DNA of 64,000 nucleotides. Origin: Gracilaria domingensis. Taxonomy: Eukaryota; Rhodophyta; Florideophyceae; Gracilariales; Gracilariaceae. Shown here piece by piece: positions 43,963 to 54,867 of the stretch; the first letter of the stretch is position 1; each line of letters starts with the position of its first letter. The translations under genes and the position numbers were made by a program. The stretch lies in assembly GCA_022539475.1 (NCBI GenBank), contig VCMS01000121.1, positions 87,993 to 151,992 on the forward strand. Direction: 5' to 3'. The notes under the pieces were generated by a model that was not told the DNA's origin, made no database searches, and saw nothing but the letters and a program-made list of their open reading frames with translations.

Positions 43963-45687
43963 TCACAAACCCTCTCCGCATCCAGTTCCAATCTTGCCGG
44001 CACCAACCCCAAAGTTCACATTGATTGTTACATTTCCATTCAAAGCTCCTTCATTTCGCAAGAATGTAGGCAACGTCAAAGCAGCATTCCGGCCTGAATT
44101 GAATCCAGTCTTCTCCATACTTTGTCCAGAATCTAAACCCAAATCCAAATTCTCCTTCTCAAATGAACATAGATCCTCTGATTGCGTACTCCCGACTTTG
44201 CATGGATTCACAGATACGGCGCGCTTTGCCTTTGGCTCTTCAAAGCCGCCCAGTATTCCTTCTTGTTGGCGCTTGCCAAGTGATCCACGCAAATTGGTAT
44301 AAGCCGCAAATGACCTTGGGTCCCGATGACCAGAACGCTTTGCAACGCTAGCATCGTCCATCCCAGCACCAAAAAGCTGCGTTATAACAGTCGCACGCAA
44401 ACCATGCAGCGTCATAGAACGTTTCGATCCCGCACCAGTAATATGATTTGCCTCACAGGCATCGGTGACATACCGAACAAGCGTCTCAGCGCTGACATTC
44501 TGCGGCTTAAAAAAGGCTTGCGGCAACGCCCCTCTGTGGTTAACGGCACAGAAGAACTTGTCATCCGGCTTCCGGAATCGCGAAACAATTGCAAGGTATT
44601 CATCAATATCCTCGAAAACATTAAGGATGCCGTCGAGTTGAACCCGATTCCATATATAAACTTCTTTCGGTTTTGTGTTAATCCATTTTAGACCTCCAGA
44701 TTGCGTCTTTGAGGCCCCGTCAACACTGCCAATGCGCCCAACAATATGATATACGGTCTCACTGCCATCCAATACTTTGATCACGTCCTTCAATCGTAAT
44801 TCCCCGAGCTCTGACTTTCGGAATGCAGTCATCAAGGCCACGTTAAATATTATCCTTGTCAAGAATCCACGGGGATGTGCCTTTGACAGAAAGGATGACT
44901 TGTAAAGATCTCGAATGTTCTGTTCCGACTGGATGTTATGACTTTTTCGACAAGCTCCCTGGGACTGTTGGCGACGTATTTTGTTATCCAGTACAGTCAT
45001 AAGCCCACGTTCCGGATCTGCGAAAACCTTCCCAGAGAATAAATTCAAGTCGTATCCCCAGTGTTGTTTGAATGCTTTTTGCAACCCTGCAATATATGTC
45101 TTCAGAGTAGATGGACTGAGATCTTGGTTGTCTGATTTGCACTTCCGCGTTGCAATAAATTCGACTATGACTGCATTTACCCGTTTCAGTTGTCGATCGG
45201 TCCTGATGGACGTGTCTTTGGGCAGAGTGTGTCCATTTTCTGTTCGGAACAAATATATAGAAGTGAGCCCAACGGCTTGTTCCCTCAAGCTGCGACGACG
45301 CCAAGAAGCGGTTCTTTTGTCCTTAAGCTCGGCAAGTAGTTCCGGCCTTAGCAGATTGAAATCCTACACCACGAATTCTGCGAATGCGTAAAGCGAAGTT
45401 TTTGTGAACTTTGCAGTGTTGCTTGGAGTATGTTGATACATTAAATTTCTCGCTTCCGCAGATAAATCCGGCTGTATCTGCGATTGGGGTTCATTAAAGT
45501 GTAATGCAGTAGAATTTCCGGGCCAAGTTGTAGAATTGACATGATTGTTTTCCTGCGACTCTGGTGTTGGGAAAATGATAGCATTAGGGAGATTTGGATC
45601 GTTTTGGTTTGTGAAAGAGGGAGATATAGATGAATTTGCTGATCGAGGAACGATATTCAGTGAACTGCTGACTTTAGAGGATGACAC
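43963..45687 (-). pseudogene. Crypton-like tyrosine recombinase, one in-frame TAG
   Basis: Tyrosine recombinases cut and rejoin DNA through a covalent Tyr intermediate. The catalytic set is visible: Arg in AFRKSELGELRLKDV, HGLRA (His-x-x-Arg), GHRDP and the nucleophile in AAYTNL, with an N-terminal SAM-like part around SPSTLKTYIAGLQKAF. The catalytic half is intact (45288-43963). TAG at 45364-45366 interrupts the same frame, which remains open back to 45687 with no ATG at its start. The C-terminal tail is Asn/Gly-rich. Standing alone among transposons in a eukaryote, it best fits a Crypton-type element; its ends were not found. Confidence 0.8.
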
Positions 45688-46450
45688 GTGACTTTTGTCT
45701 CAATTTCCGATGATGGCGTTCAATTGGCTAGTGGAGATAAAGAGTAATGCTCTGTGTGGGGAAAGTCGGCGGAGTCATCGTAGGATTTTGTGAACGATGG
45801 CGCGACGTTCATTGTTCGGTTGCCTGTGCGGGACAAAGCACATCGTTCTCCATGGAAGAGTTTCTGGGCAGTTTTGTTGCACAGGAAGAACCAAACTTCA
45901 TGGTTGCGTACGTTAGGTTATGCGCAGCTGTCTGTTGGAGAGAGACAGCTGTTGCAAAATTTCCCATTGAGGAGAGCATCTGCAGGACCTAAGTGACAAG
46001 CGAGTTATCAACCGGGAGCTCGCGAGAAAAATTACGCACCTCGGCTCGCTATATTGGGCCTCGCTGCGCTCGGACCCAATATTGCGGCCTCGGTCCGCAA
46101 TTTTCTCGCTCGCCCCGGTTGATAACTCTTACAAATTGGCAATTTGAGCCGTAGGATAGTGGTCTTCCGTCGGCTACTTCGAAATTGGACGTCGACAGAG
46201 CGACGGCTAAGCCCCTTCTGCTCATTTGGCGAAATCTCACAGAGCACTTCAATTTATCAGAACCTCCCAAAAAGTGATAATTTTCGACCCCCCAGAATTC
46301 GGGAGCTGTTAACCTTGAGGGGTAGTCTCTAACCCTTACCTCTGTAGAGTACGGCTTCACACTGTTTCACACCGTACTCTAGGAACTTCTTAGTAGGAAG
46401 ATCATAGCCGCCGGTAATCCTACGTCCCCAAGGCACAAATTGAAGCTCTC
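45688..46450. other. intergenic, contains a foldback
   Basis: Nothing recognisable as a gene: one short frame (45747-45992) without family resemblance. Contains the foldback at 46002-46128 and probably the promoter of the homeobox gene. Confidence 0.45.
46002..46128. repeat. 127-bp foldback element
   Basis: Begins GAGTTATCAACCGGG and ends CCCGGTTGATAACTC, with the complement continuing imperfectly to the centre (TCGCGAGAAAAATT against AATTTTCTCGCTCG; a centre around ATATTGGGCCTCGC). Nearly the whole length folds into one GC-rich stem. No coding capacity. The size and full-length symmetry suggest a miniature foldback transposon or a structured regulatory site upstream of the homeobox gene. 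Confidence 0.7.
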
Positions 46451-47390
46451 ATGTCTCGAGAAGAGATTAGCCCGGGTCTGAAATTTGAACGAGATGGAAA
46501 TCGTTCGTTGGTCTGTAACAAGCGAACAGAAGCAGCTCACGATCCAGGACTCATTTCACAGACAATGACCACGAGAGGAGAGTTCTCCATATTTCACTTA
46601 ACGCCTAATGGTATCAGAGATGAAATCATTCCACACTCCAGAAACGTCACGAACAATCACAACTGGCAGAGACTGGAATCCAGCTTTGATCACGGGGCTC
46701 TGATGGATGAAAGATTCTTGGATGCTTCGCACAAAGAGCTTATCGCTGCCTATAAGCATCAATGCGAGGTAGCTCGCACTGCAGTCGAGGACCTTTGCGC
46801 AGATCTCGTTCGCCAAAGTGTCATTCCTCCGCTTGAGGAACCCGAAGCGCCCCTTACTCCTTCCGAATCTGCCGAAGATGCGCATCAACGATCTAAGATC
46901 CTTCAGGAGTTTGGTAGAGCCATAGAAAGGCTTCAGACTGGAAACGTCCCGGTGAAAAGACGAGAAAATCTTCCGAAAGAGTGTATCTCATACCTGAAAA
47001 CGTGGTGCCAGGAGCACTATGACAACCCCTGTATGTATCGGTTCTCGTAAAGGTCTCACAAGTTATGACGTGAGGACATCGTCTCCGTAGATATCTGACA
47101 ACTGCTCTTCTCCCATTCGTCTCTTGCTTGCCCTGCAGACCCTTCCGATCTGGAAAAGTTGGAAATGAGCAACAGGACACAGATTGATGTTAATCAAATA
47201 TCTCATTGGTAAGCAGACTACGTTCTTTCGGCAAAATGACTCCAACTTTCTAACGTTTGGTATCGTACTTTGCTTGAAACCGATACTTTGTATTTGTAGG
47301 TTTACCAACTACAGGAAGAGAGTATGGAAGCCTAATCTTCCACATGGCCATCGTGCCGATAAGGAGGGAATCAAGAAATCACGGCGCTAA
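46451..47390 (+). CDS. TALE-class homeodomain transcription factor, three exons
   Basis: Exons 46451-47030, 47139-47208 and 47300-47390 give 246 residues. Introns of 108 and 91 bp have GTATGT...GCAG and GTAAGC...GTAG ends. The spliced C-terminus is a TALE homeodomain: NLPKECISYLKTWC, the three-residue loop with DNPYPSD spanning the first splice site, and the recognition helix ISHWFTNYRKR spanning the second. TALE proteins form heterodimers and control development or the haploid-diploid switch in algae and plants. The N-terminal 160 residues are polar with a helical part (KELIAAYKHQCEVARTAVED), a possible dimerisation region of KNOX/PBC kind, not assignable to either. All splice phases keep frame, so the gene appears intact. 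Confidence 0.88.
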
Positions 47391-48188
47391 TTCTTGTCTG
47401 ACGACAAGACCCCAGTCATTTTCATCGGAAGAGATATTATCCCCGTATTGAGGAGCAGTTCTGAAGGATTTTACTCCACCTTACCACATCGCATACACCA
47501 GATTCTTAGTGATTTTGCCCTTCACGAGTCTGAATTCCTTCGCGCTGAATAGAATGCGAGTTCTTCGTACAAGAAGGGGCCATCGATTTCGGTTATCACA
47601 TTCAAGCGTATTTGTTTAATGAACATTACTTGAATTCCGCAAAGAAACTGAGAGTGCTTTTCGCTATGTGACGCATAATCAATGGGTTGCGAGCGGGCAA
47701 AGCTACAAACGTAAACTTTTATGTGACCTCTTGTCTTGATAGTTCAAACTTTGAAAGCCATCAACATTTGTTCGCGTTCGTACGTGAAAGCGTTTATTGC
47801 CCTGTAGGCTATCATCCTAATCTACAGGCTGCAACTACGTTGTCCTTGTATTCTAGGTCAGACACACCTGTCATCGTGATTTGACCCCCTTCATGCCTGA
47901 AGATTCTCCTTCTGAGCCTTGCACATTATCGCAGTGATTGTGTTCTTTTTACAAACGAGATACAGCAACAACTGTTGTAGGCGCACCGGAATGAAGGTAT
48001 CCGCAAAGATGTTCTTGCTCAATATGTTCCTGATCCAATTTATCCGCAACCATCACGTCCTTCCTTGTTCACGTACAGTGTCATACGCGTGAAGAGTTCC
48101 GCCGTACTCAAGCCCCCACGCTCCTCTCAGTTCCCCGATCGAAAGGTTCAGTACGGGTTCTTCCTGTGACAAAATTGATCTTTCAAAG
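47391..48188. other. intergenic between convergent homeobox and NAD kinase genes
   Basis: No recognisable coding sequence. Should contain the 3' ends of both transcripts. Short frames at 47687-47884 and 48053-48235 have no family resemblance. Confidence 0.5.
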
Positions 48189-49274
48189 CTACCAGCGGCC
48201 ATCTTCAGTGCCTTCGTCGTCTTTGTCGCCGTCAAAAGTCCTCATTCCTTGAATAACACGTTCGTTCCACTTCAAACATCTACTGACGCTAGCGAACCAG
48301 TCGTTCGTTGTATCCTTCTTGTTAAATGTCGGTACGGTCCAGGGAGACACGCTGACTACAACCCTGTCTCCCCTCATTAATTCCATTCGATGCCTGCCAT
48401 CGAAGCTAACCCAAGCAGTCCCGCGAGAGTCTTCTGGTACCTTTATCTGCAATGTGACGTAGTCAGGAAAAAGTACAGGTCGAAATGAAAGAGAATGCGG
48501 ACAAATTGGAGTGAAGAGAATTGCTGGCACGCTAGGGTGAACCATACTGCCGCCCGATGATAGGGAGTATGCAGTCGACCCCGTAGGAGTTGCCACAATC
48601 AGACCATCCGCTTGTACTCGTGTTACAGGGCAGTCGTCAGCTAGAACCTCCAGGTTTGACAAATATGGCGCTGGACCTCGATCAATCACCAACTCGTTCA
48701 AGGCGTGATACTCTTCTTCCATTCGTTGAACAGTTTCACCGTTCAAAATGTTACGCTGAAAGTTACCAACGCATATCGAGCCTGATTGGCATCTTCTAAC
48801 TACACACTTTAAACGCATGCGAACCGTTACGGTAGTATTGGTGCCGTGTAGAACTGCAGAAATGTGCTGTCGAAAGCTTTCGAAATCAAACGGAGTAAGG
48901 AAACCTAGGGACCCCATGTTAAAAGGAACAAAGGGCGGTACGCGTGTGGGAAAATATTGGTGGAGTACCTGAAAGATGAGACCGTCTCCTCCAAGACAGA
49001 CAACGAGATCAACCTCGGAAGCTTCATACTTCGGGCAAGTCTGTTTTGCATCATCGGCTGTAGTTCGAATAATTGGTGTTCCAGGAGGACAGAGCGGTGA
49101 TAAAACGCGATCGATTGCGACAAGCACATCTGGTACAGAGGAAAGGTAGGACAAAAGTTGTGGTAACGCATTGCGGGCTTGTTTTGAGTCTGGTGTGGCG
49201 GCGATCAAAACAAGACGTGGTACACCATTCCGGCATACAGATATTCGGCGGCGGAGCGATTCGTTCTCAAGCAT
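48189..49274 (-). CDS. NAD kinase
   Basis: 361 residues from ATG 49272-49274, uninterrupted. NAD kinase phosphorylates NAD to NADP, the only route to NADP. The family signature GGDG (residues 95-98, VVCLGGDGLIFQVL) binds the phosphate donor; NMGSLGFLTPF follows at 119-129; the substrate-binding stretch PTGSTAYSLSSGGSMVHP and the C-terminal DGRHRMELMRGD strand are present. No targeting peptide or membrane segment is evident, which favours a cytosolic enzyme. Length is typical for a single-domain eukaryotic enzyme. One of the few undamaged cellular genes here. Confidence 0.95.
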   Translation of the reverse strand: MLENESLRRRISVCRNGVPRLVLIAATPDSKQARNALPQLLSYLSSVPDVLVAIDRVLSPLCPPGTPIIRTTADDAKQTCPKYEASEVDLVVCLGGDGLIFQVLHQYFPTRVPPFVPFNMGSLGFLTPFDFESFRQHISAVLHGTNTTVTVRMRLKCVVRRCQSGSICVGNFQRNILNGETVQRMEEEYHALNELVIDRGPAPYLSNLEVLADDCPVTRVQADGLIVATPTGSTAYSLSSGGSMVHPSVPAILFTPICPHSLSFRPVLFPDYVTLQIKVPEDSRGTAWVSFDGRHRMELMRGDRVVVSVSPWTVPTFNKKDTTNDWFASVSRCLKWNERVIQGMRTFDGDKDDEGTEDGRW

Positions 49275-49626
49275 CGTAAGTTAACGTGCCACTACTCCCA
49301 TCAAGTCATGCGACAACATAGTGCTTTTTCGCGATACCAGTAAGCACGGCGATTAGGCATTTTTTTAAAGAGAACCAATTCTCTTTTTGAAGAAAGCATT
49401 CTGCTTGATTCAGGCGCGTTCTACGAGTGTAGCAAAGTGGAAATTCTGAATTACAGTGAACCTGGATTCCCGGTTTCCAGAGTAACTCGTTTCCAAGGGG
49501 CGTTCCAGGAGTTTACGATATGAAAAATTCGAAAGCAGTGAACGCTGCCCGATCTGTAAGGGGTCGGTTGTATGGTTTCCGTAAACATTGCGTGCGGTGT
49601 AAAGACACAGCCCAGAACTCTCTGTC

Positions 49627-49669
49627 CGAGTGCATGCATCTCTACCACCAGTAGGGATGCATGCACTCG
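49627..49669. repeat. 18-bp-arm hairpin in Harbinger copy 3
   Basis: Arms 49627-49644 (CGAGTGCATGCATCTCTA) and 49652-49669 pair with one mismatch around a 7-base loop, near the left end of copy 3. Possibly a subterminal structure recognised by the transposase, or chance insertion. Confidence 0.65.
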
Positions 49670-49790
49670 TAGGCTACCAGAGCAGTCTCGAACTCGCGAC
49701 GTTGCTTTTACATGGCAAACCTTGGCAACCGCTCCCTTTTTCGCCGTGCCTTGTGTAGACCTCACATATTGCGGAGCATACTGAAACAGC

Positions 49791-50966
49791 ATGCGCCAAA
49801 TCGTAGGTGGTTGTTGCTCGCGCATCTGCTTTTTGCTTTCCAGAATGATGCGCACTGTTAACTACTTTTTTATACTGTGCTTTTGCAACCCATATTCAAC
49901 GTCACACATCATAAAAAGTATTACAGCTGACCCATTTCGTCGGATGTACCGTATGACAAAGACGGAGTCTTTTCTTCTTGGCGACACGTTACGACCATCG
50001 CTAACACACTCACAGCGACACCATACCCAAACTTCAACAGAACTCAACATCGAAATAATGTTGTTTGTTGCACTTCGTATAATGGCTGGGTACAGTTATT
50101 TGGACGTAGGATGGCCGTATGGGATAGCTTCAAGCATAGTTTACAGCTTGTTTGAGGAAACGTTGTGTGCCTTGGATATGTTGCTACCCAAAATTGGTTT
50201 CCCACGATCCACGCCGAATGCACACAAAAGGCTAATATGTTTTGTCGGCTGCGCCAATCTCCGATCTTTATAATAGTCGCTGAACTCGATGAAATTGCGA
50301 TCGAGACAACTACGCCAAAACTAAGCCATGTAAAAGAACCTAAGAAGTACTTCAATCGGAAAAGATTTCTTCGCTGTGTGCGTTCAGGCTGCATCACAAG
50401 CGAACTATAGATTCTTCTTTGTGTCAGCAACGCACTCTGAAGAGACACATGACTCTACCGTGTTTGCCTCGACAAAACCGTATGAGCTTCTGAAAGGATC
50501 CCAGCTCCGTAATTGGGCTGTTGTTGCTGCTGACGACGCTTACTCAAATGGGTACAGAGTGTTGACACCGTATCCTGGGAAAGGTTTAAGTGGGCTGGAA
50601 TATTCGTTTGACGCTTATTTGTCGTCTTGTAGGACTCTAGTGGAGCAGGCATTTAGAATATTGGTCTGTCGGTTTGGCATCTTTTGGTCGGCGATTCGCT
50701 ACCCTCTGCACAAAGTTACGCTTATCATTATGGTTGCATGCAAACTGCACAATTTTATATTAGATTTCGACGATGGAACATCATTCGAAAGAATTCCAAG
50801 CCATGTAGACAACAGTGTACATGGCTCACTGATGGTGCATTTACAGAACAACTTGCACATGGAGTCAGAAAACTTACGGTCTAGAAACCGAAGTCGAGAA
50901 TCATCAGTGATGCGAGACAACATCGCTGTTCAGCTGCAGCGATTGGGATATGTGAGACGCCGATAG
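49791..50966 (+). pseudogene. Harbinger transposase, copy 3, frameshifted
   Basis: Same family as copies 2 and 4 but clearly diverged. Catalytic Asp in IVAELDEIAIE (about 50285) and in VVAADDAYSN (about 50535), Glu in LVEQAFRILVCRFG (about 50645). Upstream similarity includes GYSYLDVGWPYG and SIVYSLFEETL. Frame changes near 50200-50260 and near 50370 break it. The basic C-terminus (YVRRR) is conserved. No intact start was identified. Confidence 0.82.
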
Positions 50967-50984
50967 TCGAAAGCTTGCCCGCGC

Positions 50985-51490
50985 TTGCCCAAGCCCGTTT
51001 GGATGTGGCCGACCCCGTCGCCGTCTTATAGTCCGTCATCGAGTCACATGCTGTCTCCGGCCTACATTGCCACCCCACAGCAGATCAATACTTCCCATGC
51101 TCCAACTTCTTCAAACAGCCCTCATGTAATGAGCCCACCGCCATATCAGCCCTATTCACGACGGAAACCAGTTCACGCCCCGCCGTGCACTCCTCAGCAG
51201 TATGGTACGCCGTAATATCCACCGAAACATATCGCAATGCCGACATCGCCTCATGGAGCGCCACATGCCGCGTGAAATACAGAACCACATACAGCGCTAC
51301 AAACGGTGCCCCGGGATGCGAAATCGGCGGCTCCATGGGCGGCGCCACGAGCGGGAGCAGCAGTTATAGCAGCGGTAGTTACCGCTGCGACCGCTACCAT
51401 TGCGACGATGGCAACTACAGTCGTCGTCGCAGAGAAGAACAAGAAGAGACCAAAGACGTCAGTAGAAAGATAGAGATCTGGCAGGAATAG
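50985..51490 (+). pseudogene. Pro/Ser-rich fragment of unknown origin
   Basis: Starts right after the transposase stop: a disordered Pro/Ser/His-rich stretch (SPSYSPSSSHMLSP, SPPPYQPYSRRKP), then, in changed frame, Gly/Ser/Tyr repeats and a basic RRREEQEE part. Low-complexity like a protein tail or RNA-binding protein segment. No family is recognised. It may be a further captured fragment. Confidence 0.35.
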
Positions 51491-51502
51491 CAGCTTCCAG
51501 AC

Positions 51503-52522
51503 GGGTATTGGACGAGATTCAAACTTGTTTGGTGGAACTTGTGAGACCTCAGATCTTGTAAAGCTTGAAGATCAAAGCTTGGACACTGTCTTTGCTTTCA
51601 TTTCAGACATGGATTTGGATACCTCTCGCGTTCTCGCTGGACTGTGACATACCTGGAAAGACTTTGTTCAAGACGGCGTTTTTCCTGCTGTTGCAATTGT
51701 CATGGGCAATTTTGTTTCCCAACCATTTCGGCACAAACTAGATGATTTTTCAACTCTGTGGGACAACTTTCGAGAGTGGGCGCCATGGTCAAAGACGCGT
51801 TCGAGGAAGTAATGGACAAAACCACTTTTGTCTTACTCCCCGGACCGAACGACTCAGGAGCGGGAAATGTACTGCCACGAACGTGTATACCACAAATGTT
51901 CACAAAGCGATTCGTGCAAGCTTTGGGTGCAGAAACAGTTCATCTTGCTACCAACCTATGTCGAATTCGCTTTATTGTTCAAGAGATTGCTGTTCGGAGA
52001 GACGACCTCATGCAGAAAATGATTCGTCATTGCGCTGTTAAACCTGATCTGACGGAGGCTGGGTTGATGCACGCTCATTTGGTGAAGACTGTGAGCGATC
52101 AGTCTTATTTCACCCCAATGCTATTCTCTGCGAGACCAGTTCTCTTGGCCCATGACCATGGCCTCTGGCTTTTCCCCACTCAAAATGTTACAGTTCTCGC
52201 GGAAAAAGTTGATAGCTACATATGCACGTACGAGAAAACCTTCGGTATGAACCCAAGTTCTTTCAAGACTGACTTTTCTTTCCTCCTTTACGTTCCCGCT
52301 GAGAAGCGAGGGCAGCAAACCTACCTCGACAGTGAAGAGACACAAACTCTTGAACAGGAGGAAGTGAGATTAAGAGAAGAGGAAAGTGCTTTGTCTGTAT
52401 ATGAGGAGGATGAGTTCGTATCAGATGCTCAGCGTGAGCAAATCAAAGCAGGGCAAAAGACGCCGATCTCACGAGATGATGCTTCACCCGTCTCGGAAGA
52501 TGAAGCGCCCAGACTCTTTTAA
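51503..52522 (+). pseudogene. DNA polymerase epsilon subunit B, C-terminal fragment
   Basis: This subunit (Dpb2/POLE2) holds the replicative polymerase to the CMG helicase. Recognised by the phosphoesterase-fold order: NLFGG, AFISDMDLDTSRVL, AIVMGNFVSQPF, FVLLPGPNDSGAGNVLP, CRIRFIVQEIAVRRDDLMQK, HLVKTVSDQSYFTP and LLAHDHGLWLFP. The N-terminal half of the protein is absent. TGA at about 51645 and a frame change near 51770 break the remainder. The C-terminal 60 residues form an unusual acidic extension. It is too truncated to be functional. Confidence 0.85.
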
Positions 52523-52813
52523 ACAGAGTCAGATGTGCGTCAGCTAAGTCCTGCTCGACTTGTATGACCAGACAATGACATTGAAAGCAATTCCGTGAAG
52601 CGTGATATCTCTGAAAAGACCGTCTTCAACGAGAGAAGAACGGACAAATCTCTGAAGCAACGGAGCAAATTGAGACAGAAACTCTGACCCTGATCGTAAT
52701 GTTGAGCGACAGAAGGAAGCGAACATACCGATAATGAATAGTCTCATGATGAAAGCCATGTACAATCAGCCGAAGGTGTCGCTGTGTTACTCTCGCGCTT
52801 TTTCTGTTCTGTT

Positions 52814-53590
52814 TCAGTCAATAGTTTCATCACGCTCCGCGTGCGCCTCGATAGCAATGTGCAAAGGTTCTGGCGTTGGAGATGGGGTCTGCAGGCTCCC
52901 AACACGAGAATCTAACGAGTCCAACTCAAAATCTATCTTCTCGCAGGAACTCATATCCATCTTCAACCCTGTACACGGGACCTGGTCTCCCAGTTTCCGT
53001 TCTAAGTGCGATCCATGCAAGAAATATCATTACCGCAACAACATGGCGTACGACGCATCCGAGAGTGAGCATCCTCAGTGCCACATGACTGGAACTAATG
53101 CCCTGAGTTATTGAATGAAGCACAAAGGCAAGGTTACGAGAAAGTGCGACGCCTGCAGCAGCCCACGCCAGCACGGATATGGACTTGGAGTTCTTTGAAA
53201 TCATTCATTCTTCTTGGGGATTTCGTGAATCTTATCATTGAAACTATTGCAAAAGGGAGCTAAAGAGAAAGAACGACTTGACAAAACAGAAGCAGTTGAT
53301 ATGTCCCAGTATCGCCCATAATGAACATAACAAACAGAGCAGGGATTATGGCGATGAGACGCGTAACGATTCGACGAATAACTGGTGGGGCACGAAGATC
53401 AAAAAAACCCCTTATTACGTACTGCCCGGCTACAGTTCCGCACTGTATTGAACTCTGGCGCGAAGAGACTGAGGCGCGGAGCAACAGGAGGCCACCGTGC
53501 GCCGAAGCCGGCACCGAAGATGTTCAGGTCGGGAATGTCATCACGTCAACTTTCGATCTCTTCCACTGCGACAAGATCAGTCAAAGACGC
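52814..53590 (-). pseudogene. NRAMP divalent-metal transporter, C-terminal fragment
   Basis: NRAMP proteins import Mn/Fe with protons. The motif order SSRQSSIQCGTVAGQYV, PPVIRRIVTRLIAIIPA, LLLFCQVVLSL then LPFAIVSMIRFT fits transmembrane segments 8-10, followed by two more hydrophobic helices (VALRMLTLGCVV, VMIFLAWIAL). TAG at 53260-53262 takes the place of the conserved Gln in SLQLPFA, and the frame shifts near 53190. The front two thirds of the transporter are absent; the 5' break coincides with the start of the EFL1 fragment on the other strand. Confidence 0.8.
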
Positions 53591-53594
53591 TGAC

Positions 53595-54720
53595 AGGGGA
53601 AGCTCGAATTTCAACCTTCGAGTCAGTACTGAACCATTGAGTAATGAAGCAGCACCATCTCGCCTCCCTCATAGTTCCGTACCTCAACCATTCGGTTTTG
53701 CGGAACGGCATTGTCCAGAGCAAGCTACACAAGTCGCTCGCAGACAAATAGACTTAAACGGCGAGGTTGAGGCCGCCTTGCCAGTGTGTGACGGTACATT
53801 TATCGTCGTGGACGTTGTGGACGACGTTTGCCTGCAAACAGTAACTCTGCTGCGAGCTGCTTTGAGGCACGAGGTGCGGCCAAAGCTAGTACTCAACAAG
53901 ATCGACCGCCTGTTCGTGGAACTTTACCTTGACCCTCGGGAAGCTTATGAGCACATTCTAGGAACATTGGTGGGAGTTAAAGACCGTATGGGCATGCGTC
54001 AGGTGGAGCAAATGATGGCTGCCGCCTCAGAGCTGGAAAGTGAAGCATACAATGAGTCAGATTGGAGCCTTCAAGAAGATTTACCTGATGAACACGACAG
54101 CGCCATAAGCGTATACATCTCTCCGGATGTTGGAAACGTCGTTTACGCATCAGCCGTGGATGCTTGGGCGTTTCGGATAATCGACATCGCAAAGTTCTTC
54201 TATGAAAGACAAGGAATATCTCGCCGGGTGTTGAATAAAACGCTGTACGCCGAATACTATGTTCAATCGAAGACGAAGCCAATAGTGAAGCGAAACGCAA
54301 CCGATGTCAGGTCGAAATCGAAGCCTATGTTCGTGCTACTTATAATGTCTACATATTCATGCCGTTTATGACACAACATTGAACACTGAACACGATCAAG
54401 AATTGGCTGTCAAGAAACGGAAGCACTTTTTTTCAAAGCTGGGTATAAATGTGAATGCAAGAGAACCACAGGGATGCATCTACTGCCCTCATGAGTGCAG
54501 TACATGCATCATTGCGGTCAACGCCGTCATGAACTCGTGGCTGCCGGCATCTTCATGTCTGCTAACACTGTCATTCAAAATCTACCGTGTGTAGCGGAAG
54601 CGCAAGTCAAGCATAACGGTTTGAACGGGCTGTGGGGTAACCTAGACTATCTTTATAATGCGAAGTTTGAGGACGACGAAGTAAGAACCGGCATTCTTGA
54701 AAGTCTAGAGCGGCAACAGC
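53595..54720 (+). pseudogene. EFL1-type GTPase, internal fragment
   Basis: EFL1 (yeast Ria1) is an EF-2-like GTPase that releases eIF6 from 60S ribosomal subunits in the cytosol. Recognised by NGEVEAALPVCDGTFIVVD, LVLNKIDRLFVEL (the NKID guanine-recognition motif), GNVVYASAVDAWAF, LNKTLYAEYYVQSKTK and, after a frame change at about 54370, SKLGINVNARE and NSWLPASSCLLTL. The first part of the GTPase domain (P-loop and switch regions) and all of the C-terminal domains are missing. Sequence 53595-53745 is of uncertain origin. Confidence 0.82.
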
Positions 54721-54761
54721 GCTCTGTGCCTGAAGCGTGTATAGCTCATCTCTGGGCTGAG

Positions 54762-54846
54762 GTGCTGCGGGCAATGAGGTGCAGCGGGCAAGCAAGTGCA
54801 GCGCGCAAGGAAATGCAGCGGGCAAGAAAGTGCAGCGGGCAATGAT
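54762..54846. repeat. 17-bp tandem repeat, five units
   Basis: Five units of GTGCAGCGGGCAAGVAA begin at 54762, 54779, 54796, 54813 and 54830, each differing from the consensus at one to four positions. The array lies exactly between the end of the EFL1 fragment and the C-terminal end of the Harbinger partner gene, so it marks the junction. Confidence 0.88.
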
Positions 54847-54867
54847 AGAGAGAACAAGTCCATCGTG

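Noticed and set aside
53385-53594. N-terminal extension of the EFL1 frame
   Set aside because: This part is antisense to the NRAMP fragment, has no EFL1 similarity, and is an accidental open frame.
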